A program made the position numbers and the translations under genes. A stretch of 64,000 bases of DNA, taken from positions 1-64,000 of the forward strand of contig CAVRCA010000007.1 of the NCBI GenBank assembly GCA_963719345.1, written 5' to 3'. Numbering within the stretch: position 1 is the first letter of the stretch; each line of letters starts with the position of its first letter. This document shows positions 57,162-64,000 of the stretch, one piece after another. The notes beneath the pieces are model-generated. The model was not told the origin of the DNA and did no database searches. It saw only the letters and a list, made by a program, of their open reading frames with translations. The stretch is from CAVRCA01 sp963719345 (lineage in GTDB: Bacteria; Pseudomonadota; Alphaproteobacteria; Acetobacterales; Acetobacteraceae).

Positions 57162-58906
57162 CGGACGCGGCGTTAGGCGAGAGACCGAGCGCTCGCCTGC
57201 GCTGGCGACCGGCGACCTGCGTCACCGCCGCCGTCGCAGCGTGCTGGGTGGCGACGCCCGGGGACGCCGACGCCTTTCCTGACACCGGCTACCCCTATCC
57301 CGGCGTGACGGAGGCCCCGGCCGCCACCGTCGGCGCGCCGGAGGACGTGCAGCACCAGATCGCCGGCGGCCCGGCGGCGCTGCAGCATGGGGTCCCGGAC
57401 CCGGGCTGGACCATCCTGCCGCGGATCGACGTGTCGGAAGCGTTCAACGACAACATCTTCCAGACCTCGACCAACCGGCAAACGGATTTCATCACCTACA
57501 TCACGCCGAGCATCCAGGTGCTCGGCGACCTGCCGCGGCTGCAGACCCGGATTTTTTACGCCCCCACCGGGGTGATCTACGCCTCGCACGGCAGCCAGGA
57601 CTTCGTGGCGCAGAATTTCAACGGCAGCGCCACGATGACCGTCGTGCCCGATACCGTGTTCCTCGACATGCGGGGTTACGCGGGAGTCCAGCCGAGGTTC
57701 GGCGGCCTGCCCGCCGCCGGCGGCAACGGGTTCGGGATCACCAGCGGAACGGGTGGCGGCTTCGGCAACGCCGGATCGAGCTACGCCTCGCGCGACAATT
57801 CGGCGCAGACCCTGTCGTTTACCGTCGCACCCTACGCCGTGCACCGCTTCGGCACCTTCGGGACCGTCAAGGCGGGTTACGCCTACACCTACTCCGCCGC
57901 GCAATCGCTCCCCGGCTCCGACGCCAACGACGGCTATCCTTACTACGCGGGAAACCAGTCGAACGGCTCCGTCAGCAGCAATACGGAGGTTCTGCAGTTC
58001 ACCTCCGGCGAGGATTTCGGCCGCTTCCGGAACTTCGCCCTGATCACCGGCACGCAGTACTCCGGCGGCGGCGTGACCAGCGGCGCCTATCAATACATGG
58101 CGTCGAACCAGCTCGGCTACGCGATCACCCGACAGGTCACTGTGTTCGGCGAGCTCGGTGTCGAGGACATCCGCTTCAACGGGTACCCGGCAACCAAGCT
58201 GCAGGACGCGATCTGGGCGGTCGGCGTCGAATACGTGCCCAATCCGGGCAGCTCCATCACCGTCGGCTACGGCCACAAATACGGCGCCGACTCCTTTCTG
58301 CTGAACGCCGGCTACTCCCTCACCGCCCGGACCCGCGTCTATGCGCAGTTCCAGACCGGCCTCGGGACCGATCTGACCGAGTTGCAGGCTTTCACCATCA
58401 ACACCGACGTCGATCGGTACGGCAACAGCGTCGACCCGACCACCGGCGCTCCGGCTTTCAACGCGATGAGCGCGCTGGGCATCTCGGGAAACAGCAACCT
58501 CTACCGCAACCGCACCTTTTCCGTCGGCGGCGTCACCAATCTCGACCGCGACCAGCTCTCGCTGCAGGCCTTCCTGCAGGACCGCAAGCTCGTCGCCACC
58601 ACCAACACCTACGGCGCAAGTTCCTCAACCGGTGTGAGCGCGGTCGCTACGTGGCAGCATCAAGTCAGTGAGGCGACATCCACTACCGTCGGCCTGAGCT
58701 ACGGGCGACAGGACGGCAGCCAGTTCTTCGGCGGGATCAGCACGGCGGTCGAGGATACGTACGCCGCCCAGGCGAGCGTGAAATACAACTTCACCGAGAC
58801 GCTGAGCGGCATCGCGCAATACACGTTCATAGACCGCCACACCAACGTCCCGGGTCTGAGCTTCACGCAGAACATCGTCCTGGTCGGCGTGAGCAAACAG
58901 TTTTGA
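57158..58906 (+). CDS. Exosortase A system-associated outer-membrane beta-barrel protein
   Basis: 582 residues from ATG 57158. After an N-terminal hydrophobic signal (VTAAVAACWVATPGDADA) a long barrel domain follows with many alternating strands (GWTILPRIDVSEAFNDNIF, TVGLSYGRQDGSQFFGG), and the last residue is Phe (VLVGVSKQF), the classic barrel end. The motif SEAFNDNIF plus position between the kinase and the ExeA-like ATPase fits TIGR03016. Likely an outer-membrane part of polysaccharide secretion. Intact frame. Confidence 0.87.
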   Translation: MTDAALGERPSARLRWRPATCVTAAVAACWVATPGDADAFPDTGYPYPGVTEAPAATVGAPEDVQHQIAGGPAALQHGVPDPGWTILPRIDVSEAFNDNIFQTSTNRQTDFITYITPSIQVLGDLPRLQTRIFYAPTGVIYASHGSQDFVAQNFNGSATMTVVPDTVFLDMRGYAGVQPRFGGLPAAGGNGFGITSGTGGGFGNAGSSYASRDNSAQTLSFTVAPYAVHRFGTFGTVKAGYAYTYSAAQSLPGSDANDGYPYYAGNQSNGSVSSNTEVLQFTSGEDFGRFRNFALITGTQYSGGGVTSGAYQYMASNQLGYAITRQVTVFGELGVEDIRFNGYPATKLQDAIWAVGVEYVPNPGSSITVGYGHKYGADSFLLNAGYSLTARTRVYAQFQTGLGTDLTELQAFTINTDVDRYGNSVDPTTGAPAFNAMSALGISGNSNLYRNRTFSVGGVTNLDRDQLSLQAFLQDRKLVATTNTYGASSSTGVSAVATWQHQVSEATSTTVGLSYGRQDGSQFFGGISTAVEDTYAAQASVKYNFTETLSGIAQYTFIDRHTNVPGLSFTQNIVLVGVSKQF

Positions 58907-58915
58907 GCACGCGCG

Positions 58916-59924
58916 ATGTACACTGAATTCTACCGGCTTTCGGGCATGCCGTTTCAGCTCACGCCCGACAACCGGTTCTTCTTCGACAGCAGCGTGCATA
59001 GCCGCGCCATCGCGCATCTGGTCTACGGGCTGTCGCAGCAGGAAGGCTTCGTCATCATTACCGGCGAGGTGGGCGCCGGCAAGACCACCCTCGTCGAGCA
59101 GCTCTGGGCGAGGCTGGACCACCAGACATACGTCATCGCCCGGATCGCCACGACCCAGGTCTCCGGCGACGATCTGCTGCGCTTGGCTGCGGCCGGGTTC
59201 GGCTTGCCCGACGAGAATCCGGATAAGGCGTCGTTGCTCCGAAACCTCGAGCAGCTCTTTCGGGAGCACCGCGCCGCCGGCCGGCGCTGCCTGCTGGTGG
59301 TCGACGAGGTCCAGAACCTGTCGTTCGCGGCGCTCGAGGAATTAAGGATGCTATCCAACATAACCATCGATGGGCACGCCTCCCTGCAGACCATCCTGCT
59401 CGGCCAGCCGCAGTTCCGGCATACCCTGGCCAGCCCCGACCTTGACCAGCTGCGCCAGCGCGTCCTCGCCGCCCATCACCTCGGTCCGTTGAGCGAGGCG
59501 GAGACGCGCGAGTACATCCTGCATCGGCTGCGCAAGACCGGCTGGACCGACAATCCGGAGTTCGACGAGGCCGCGTTCGCCGCGCTCTACCGGCGCACCG
59601 GCGGCGTGCCGCGACGGATCAACACGCTGTGCTCCCGGGTGCTGCTTTACGGCGCGCTGGAAGGCTCCACCCGGATTACCGACGAGATCGTCGACGACAC
59701 GGCGAACGACCTGCAGCGTGACCTCGGGACCGTCACCGAAACGGGTGGAGTTCGTGCCAAAGACCGGCTCCGGGACGGCACTGCCGAGCACCACCCAAGC
59801 GTTGCTGCCCCGCATCCAGGCGCTCGAGGCCGGCGTTGCCCGCCAGGAACGCATCTTTCGCCGCCTGCTCGGCCTGCTGTCCTCCTACTGCGAGCCGCCA
59901 AGCCCGGTCGGACACCCGGAATGA
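58916..59924 (+). CDS. XrtA-associated ExeA-like AAA ATPase, one frame break near the end
   Basis: ATG 58916 opens MYTEFYRLSGMPFQLTPD, the signature start of ExeA/TIGR03015 ATPases. Walker A is GEVGAGKTTL, Walker B LLVVDEVQNLS, and GGVPRRINTLC marks the C-terminal AAA part. Near 59745 the frame shifts; the corrected C-terminus reads RVEFVPKTGSGTALPSTTQA and ends at TGA 59924, overlapping the deacetylase start (ATGA). Uncorrected, the frame runs on into the deacetylase and mimics a fusion. It probably energises or organises the export apparatus. Confidence 0.9.
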
Positions 59925-60799
59925 GGGCTCCCGGCAGCGTCGTCGTCCGCAATGCGATGACCGTGGACGTGGAGGATTATTTCCAGGTCCAGGCCTTCGC
60001 CCAAAGCATCAGCCGGGCGGACTGGGACGAAATGCCGCGGCGGGTCGAGGCCAACACGGACCGCATCCTTGCGCAGTTCGAGCGGGCCGGCGTGACGGGC
60101 ACCTTCTTCACGCTCGGCTGGGTCGCCGAGCGCCATCCGGCGTTGGTGCGACGGATCGTCGCCGCCGGCCACGAACTGGCCAGCCACGGCTACGATCACA
60201 CCCGCGCCGACGCGCAGGACCCGCCGACCTTCGCCGCCGACGTGCGCAAGGCCAAGCGCATCCTCGAGGACACCGGTGGCTGCGCGGTGGTCGGCTACCG
60301 GGCCGCCACTTTCTCCATCGGTCGCCCTAACCAGTGGGCCTTCGGCGTGCTGGCCGAGCAGGGCTACCGCTACAGCTCCAGCGTCTACCCGGTTAAGCAC
60401 GACCTCTACGGGATGCCGGAGGCGCCTCGCGTGCCGTTCCGCCCGGGTGCGGGACCGCTGTGGGAGATCCCGATGACCACGGTCCGACTGCTCGGCCGCA
60501 ACCTGCCCTGCTCCGGCGGCGGCTACTTCCGTCTGGCCCCGTACGCCCTCTTCCGGCGCGGGCTCGGCCGGGTCAACCGCCGGGAAGGCCGGCCGGGCAT
60601 CTTCTACACCCATCCGTGGGAGATCGATCCGGACCAGCCGCGCGTCGCCGATTGCGGCCGCATGTCGCGCTTCAGGCATTACGTCAATCTCGGCAAGACG
60701 GCGGCCCGGCTCGACCGCTTGCTGCGCGACTTCGCCTGGGACCGGCTCGACCGCGTCTATGCGGAGCTGCTGGGCAGCCGGGCGGAGCCGGTCGGGTGA
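59921..60799 (+). CDS. Polysaccharide deacetylase, exosortase A locus type
   Basis: 292 residues from ATG 59921 (MRAPGSVVVRNAMTVDVEDY). NodB-domain motifs: TVDVEDYFQVQAF (catalytic and metal Asp region), HELASHGYDH (metal His pair) and GYRAATFSI. The C-terminal GIFYTHPWEIDPDQPR is also conserved in this subgroup (TIGR03006). It removes N-acetyl groups from the growing glycan, implying an amino sugar in the polymer. Its stop overlaps the FemAB start (GTGA). Confidence 0.92.
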   Translation: MRAPGSVVVRNAMTVDVEDYFQVQAFAQSISRADWDEMPRRVEANTDRILAQFERAGVTGTFFTLGWVAERHPALVRRIVAAGHELASHGYDHTRADAQDPPTFAADVRKAKRILEDTGGCAVVGYRAATFSIGRPNQWAFGVLAEQGYRYSSSVYPVKHDLYGMPEAPRVPFRPGAGPLWEIPMTTVRLLGRNLPCSGGGYFRLAPYALFRRGLGRVNRREGRPGIFYTHPWEIDPDQPRVADCGRMSRFRHYVNLGKTAARLDRLLRDFAWDRLDRVYAELLGSRAEPVG

Positions 60800-61869
60800 T
60801 CAGCGTGCAGGACGGTTGGAGCGACGTGCCGGCGTGGGACCGCTTCGTTCGCGCTCACCCGCAATCCCGCTATTGCCAGCTCTACGCTTACGGATGGGTG
60901 GCGGCCTGCTACGGCTATCGGCCGCGCTATCTCGCGTTCCTGCGCAACCGGGACCTGGTCGGCGTGCTGCCGGCGGCCGAGGTCTCGAGCCTGCTGTATC
61001 GGCGGCGGCTGGTCAGTCAGCCGTTCTCCGAATATGGCGGCATCCTGCTGCAACCGGATCTCTCGGTCGATGAGATCGCCGCCGCGCTCGGCGCGCTCGG
61101 TGCCCATCTCGACCGCAGCGGACGGGGCTTGTCCCTGGAAATGCACGGCAATCATGGGCTGCCCTCGCCGCCGCCGAGCCTCGCGGCGGCGGCAGAGGCG
61201 GTCGGGCACGTCGCGACAATGGAGATGACGACCGACACGGATGGCTTGTGGCGGACCGGCGTCCGCTATTCGGTTCGCAAGGCGGTCAAGCAGGCCGAGA
61301 CCTACGGCGTCACCGTCTCGTTCGCATGCGACGAAGCCATCCTGCGGCGCGACTTCTTCCCGCTCTATCTCAAGTCGATGAAGCGGCTCGGCGTGCCGCC
61401 GCACAAATTCGCCTATTACGGCCGTTCTCTCGAGGCGTTCGGGCCGGACATGATGCTGGCCACGGCGCGCGCGCCGGACGGCACCGCCATTGCCGGCCTC
61501 CTCGGCTTCTCCTGCGGCGAGCGGGTCAACATCATCAACACCGTGTCGGACCCCGATCACTGGCACCTCAAGGCGAACGACCTGCTGCATTGGAGCATGA
61601 TCCGGCGCGTCGCGGAGAACGGCCACCGCGTCTTCGATTTCGGCAGCGTCCGCTACGAGGGCCAGTCCACCTACAAGAAGAAATGGGGCACCGCGCTCGA
61701 CGATCACCACAACTACCTGCTGGCCGCGACGCGGCGCACCCCGCGCGGCGGGATGGTCAATTCCTCCTCGGATGCGATGAAACGGATGAGCCGGCTCTGG
61801 TCCAGCTACGTGCCGGCCGCAGTCGGCCGCCGTCTCGGTCCGATGATCCGGGGGCAGTTGGCGCGGTGA
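60796..61869 (+). CDS. FemAB family protein, exosortase A-associated
   Basis: 357 residues from GTG 60796. GNAT-type double domain: QLYAYGWVAACYGYRPRYLAF and LVGVLPAAEVSSLLYRRRLV in the first half; RTGVRYSVRKAVKQAETYGV, HKFAYYGRSLEAFGPDM and VFDFGSVRYEGQSTYKKKWG in the second. It matches TIGR03019. FemAB enzymes transfer amino acids from aminoacyl-tRNA to peptidoglycan precursors; in these loci it is thought to acylate an amino sugar, perhaps the amine freed by the deacetylase. Acceptor is inferred. Confidence 0.9.
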   Translation: MISVQDGWSDVPAWDRFVRAHPQSRYCQLYAYGWVAACYGYRPRYLAFLRNRDLVGVLPAAEVSSLLYRRRLVSQPFSEYGGILLQPDLSVDEIAAALGALGAHLDRSGRGLSLEMHGNHGLPSPPPSLAAAAEAVGHVATMEMTTDTDGLWRTGVRYSVRKAVKQAETYGVTVSFACDEAILRRDFFPLYLKSMKRLGVPPHKFAYYGRSLEAFGPDMMLATARAPDGTAIAGLLGFSCGERVNIINTVSDPDHWHLKANDLLHWSMIRRVAENGHRVFDFGSVRYEGQSTYKKKWGTALDDHHNYLLAATRRTPRGGMVNSSSDAMKRMSRLWSSYVPAAVGRRLGPMIRGQLAR

Positions 61870-63183
61870 GCGAGGCCGCCACCCTGCTGCCGATCTCGCC
61901 GGACCTCGTGGACTCCAACGTTGCCGGGTCGCGGCGCCTGCCCCCGCTGCTCTTCCTGTCGCATCGCATCCCCTACCCGCCCGACAAGGGCGATAAGATC
62001 CGCGCCTGGCACATCCTGCGTCATCTGATGCGGTCGCACCGCGTGTTCGTCGGCTGCCTGCTCGATGATCCGGCCGAACTCGGTGCATGTGCCGTCGCTG
62101 CGCGCCCGCTGCGCCGAGCTCGCATGCTTCCCGCTCGATCCGCGCCGGCAGAAACTCCGCGCTCTCGCCCGGCTGCGGCCCGGCCGCCCGCTCACGCTCG
62201 ACTATTTCGACAACGCGCCGCTCCGGCAATGGGTCCGCGCGACGGTCGAGCGCGAGCGCATCGGCCGCGTTTTTGTTTTCTGCTCGGCGATGGCGCCCTA
62301 CGTGATGGACCTGCATGGAACCCGCCGCGTACTCGATCTGATCGACGTCGATTCGTCGAAATGGACCGAGTACGCCGGACGCTCACCACTCCCGATGCGC
62401 TGGATCTGGGCGCGCGAAGGTCGTACTCTGCTGACTTTCGAGCGTGAGGCGGTGCAGCGGTTCGACCGCGCGCTGTTCGTTTCCGAGCACGAGTGCAATC
62501 ACTTTCAAGCTCTGGCACCGGAGACCTTGGAAAAGACCGGTTTCATCTGCAATGGGGTCGATGCCGAGATTTTCTCGCCCGGTCTCGACGTAGCCGATCC
62601 GTTTCAGGAGCATGGCCAAGCGATCGTGTTCACCGGCGCGATGGATTATCGCCCCAACATCGACGCGGTGGCATGGTTCGCCCGCGAGGTGCTGCCGAAG
62701 GTGCGAGCGGGCCGCCCGGACGCGCACTTCTGGATCGTCGGCGCGAACCCGTCCGATGAAGTGCGTCGGCTCGCCCGCGTCGAGGGCGTGCATGTCACTG
62801 GACGGGTGCCCGACACGCGGCCCTACCTCGCCCATGCCGATGTCGTGGTCGCGCCGCTGCGGATCGCACGCGGCATCCAGAACAAGGTGCTGGAAGCGAT
62901 GGCCATGGCGCGCCCGGTGGTCGCCAGCCCACAGGCTTTCGAGGGCGTACGGGCCGAGCCGGGCCATGATCTGCTGCTCGCCGACACCGCCCAGGCAATG
63001 GCGGATCGTGTCGCGGACGTGCTCGACGGATTGCATCCGACGCTCGGCCCGAACGCCCGATGCGCGATGCTGGCGCATCATGACTGGAACGCCACGCTTG
63101 CCCCCCTAGAGCGGCTTTGGGAACCGCGCCCCGACACCGCGGCCATGACCAAGCCGAGCGCCCATGCCGAGGTCGCCTCCTGA
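61866..63183 (+). CDS. Sugar transferase, PEP-CTERM/EpsH1 system type, one frame break
   Basis: Starts at GTG 61866 overlapping the FemAB stop (GTGA). The N-terminal part LLFLSHRIPYPPDKGDKIRA is the signature of TIGR03087. After DDPAEL near 62085 the frame changes and continues HVPSLRARCAELACFPLDP to the stop at 63181-63183. Donor-domain text: FTGAMDYRPNIDAVAWFA, GRVPDTRPYLAHADVVVAPL, RGIQNKVLEAMAMARPVVAS. About 438 residues when joined. Its stop overlaps the xrtA start (TGATG). Confidence 0.9.
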
Positions 63184-64000
63184 TGGGCGGCGCAGTTTCG
63201 GTGGCCGCGCTGCCGCGCGTCGGCAGGAGCACGACGCTGGCCCTGCTCGCCGGCCTCGGCGTGCTGGGTCTGATTTTCCACGACGAAATTGCCGCCGCCG
63301 TTGGCGTCTGGGTGGCTTCCACCGCCTACAATCATTGCTTTCTCGTGCTGCCGATCGCCGCCTACATGGTCTGGGACCGACGGGCGAGCCTGGCCGGCGT
63401 GCCGGTCCGGCCGATGCCCTGGGTGGCATTCGCCGCATTTCCCGTCGGCGCCGTGTGGCTGGTCGCGGACCGGCTCGGCATCATGGAAGGACGCCAGCTC
63501 GCGGCGATGGGCCTGGTCGAGCTGCTGGTGCTGGCGATCCTGGGCTGGCGGATGTACGGCCGCCTCGCCGCGCCGTTGCTCTACCTTTTCTTCCTGGTGC
63601 CGTTCGGCGGGTTCCTGGTTCCGTGGCTGCAGACCATCACGACCCGGTTCATCGATTTCGGTCTCAGCCTGACCTCACTGCCCTATTTCATCGACAACTA
63701 CGTGATCGAGATCCCGGAAGGCACGTTCTTCGTCGCCGAGGCGTGCGCCGGCCTGCGCTTCCTGATCGCGTCGATCGCCTTCGGCGTCCTCTATGCCGTG
63801 TTGATCTATCGCAGCTGGCTCCGACGGGCGGTCTTCATCGCGGTGTCGATCGTGGTTCCGGTCGTCGCCAACGGGCTGCGCGGCCTTGGCATCGTCTGGC
63901 TGGGGCACCTGATGGGCAGCGCCCAGGCGGCGGCCGCCGATCACCTCGTCTACGGCTGGATCTTCTTTTCGGCGGTCATCCTGCTGCTCGTGCTGCTCGG
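63183..64000 (+). CDS. xrtA: Exosortase A, cut by the window edge
   Basis: Integral inner-membrane transpeptidase-like enzyme that sorts PEP-CTERM proteins and is required for the linked polysaccharide. ATG 63183 gives 272 codons without a stop to the window end. Eight or so hydrophobic spans are visible. The catalytic set is present: Cys188 in EACAGLRFL, Arg233 in NGLRGLG and His254 in ADHLVYGW. A conserved YNHCFLVLPIAAYMVW sits in the first third. The C-terminal region, which in XrtA often includes an EpsI domain, lies beyond the window. All other typical partners are upstream in the same operon. Confidence 0.93.
   Translation, partial: MGGAVSVAALPRVGRSTTLALLAGLGVLGLIFHDEIAAAVGVWVASTAYNHCFLVLPIAAYMVWDRRASLAGVPVRPMPWVAFAAFPVGAVWLVADRLGIMEGRQLAAMGLVELLVLAILGWRMYGRLAAPLLYLFFLVPFGGFLVPWLQTITTRFIDFGLSLTSLPYFIDNYVIEIPEGTFFVAEACAGLRFLIASIAFGVLYAVLIYRSWLRRAVFIAVSIVVPVVANGLRGLGIVWLGHLMGSAQAAAADHLVYGWIFFSAVILLLVLL

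Noticed and set aside
58916..60799. A 627-residue open frame joining the ExeA-like ATPase and the polysaccharide deacetylase, as if a fusion enzyme
   Set aside because: The ATPase C-terminus continues in another frame to a TGA at 59924 that overlaps the deacetylase ATG (ATGA). The fusion is produced by a single-base error near 59745.

Overview
The window has two unequal parts. Bases 1 to about 5,220 carry a DUF1800/DUF1501 gene pair, a one-piece dihydroxyacetone kinase and some small or broken reading frames. DUF1800/DUF1501 pairs are common in Acidobacteria- and Planctomycetes-like genomes. From about 5,263 to the end the sequence is more GC-rich and reads like an alphaproteobacterium, probably a Rhodospirillales/Acetobacteraceae relative (ClpA/ClpS, phasin, polyprenyl diphosphate synthase, NrdB, solute-binding proteins without permeases). 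The clpA gene breaks off at the boundary after its first AAA domain. The boundary may be an assembly chimera, a rearrangement or a transfer; the taxonomic labels are inference.

Many genes switch reading frame once or several times. Where I traced the break, adding or removing a single base, often in a homopolymer, restores the conserved family sequence. I therefore annotate such genes as one CDS over several frames and treat the breaks as probable sequencing or consensus errors, not as decay.

Layout of the right-hand part. 5.2-8 kb: truncated clpA, clpS, phasin. 8-17.9 kb: housekeeping genes (D-Ala-D-Ala carboxypeptidase with SPOR domain, class III aminotransferase, two unknown exported proteins, polyprenyl synthase, DUF2007, TrmN6-type methyltransferase, nrdB, thiolase). 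18-27.8 kb: a minus-strand catabolic cluster (solute-binding protein, NDP-forming acyl-CoA synthetase, Ldh-family dehydrogenase, aldo/keto reductase, ThDP enzyme), a porin and an HpcH/HpaI aldolase. 27.9-30.9 kb: copC-copD, then a lipocalin-like/DUF1772 pair. 30.9-36.6 kb: a four-gene operon P450-hmgA-fahA-solute-binding protein, joined by ATGA overlaps and divergent from a MarR regulator, for homogentisate breakdown. 36.6-39.4 kb: an SDR and an EF-G-like GTPase.

The most notable part is 39.5-64 kb, an exosortase A (XrtA/EpsH)-type exopolysaccharide locus built as two divergent operons around a 459-bp intergenic region. Leftward: initiating sugar transferase, PrsK histidine kinase, PrsR sigma-54 activator, PrsT TPR protein, O-glycosylation ligase, a small membrane protein, two glycosyltransferases and two heptose-nucleotide genes, one of them a nucleotidyltransferase-phosphatase fusion. 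Rightward: export lipoprotein, chain-length determinant, tyrosine kinase, outer-membrane barrel, ExeA-like ATPase, polysaccharide deacetylase, FemAB protein, sugar transferase, and xrtA itself, which runs off the end of the window with its Cys-Arg-His catalytic set visible. No PEP-CTERM substrate protein is visible in the window.
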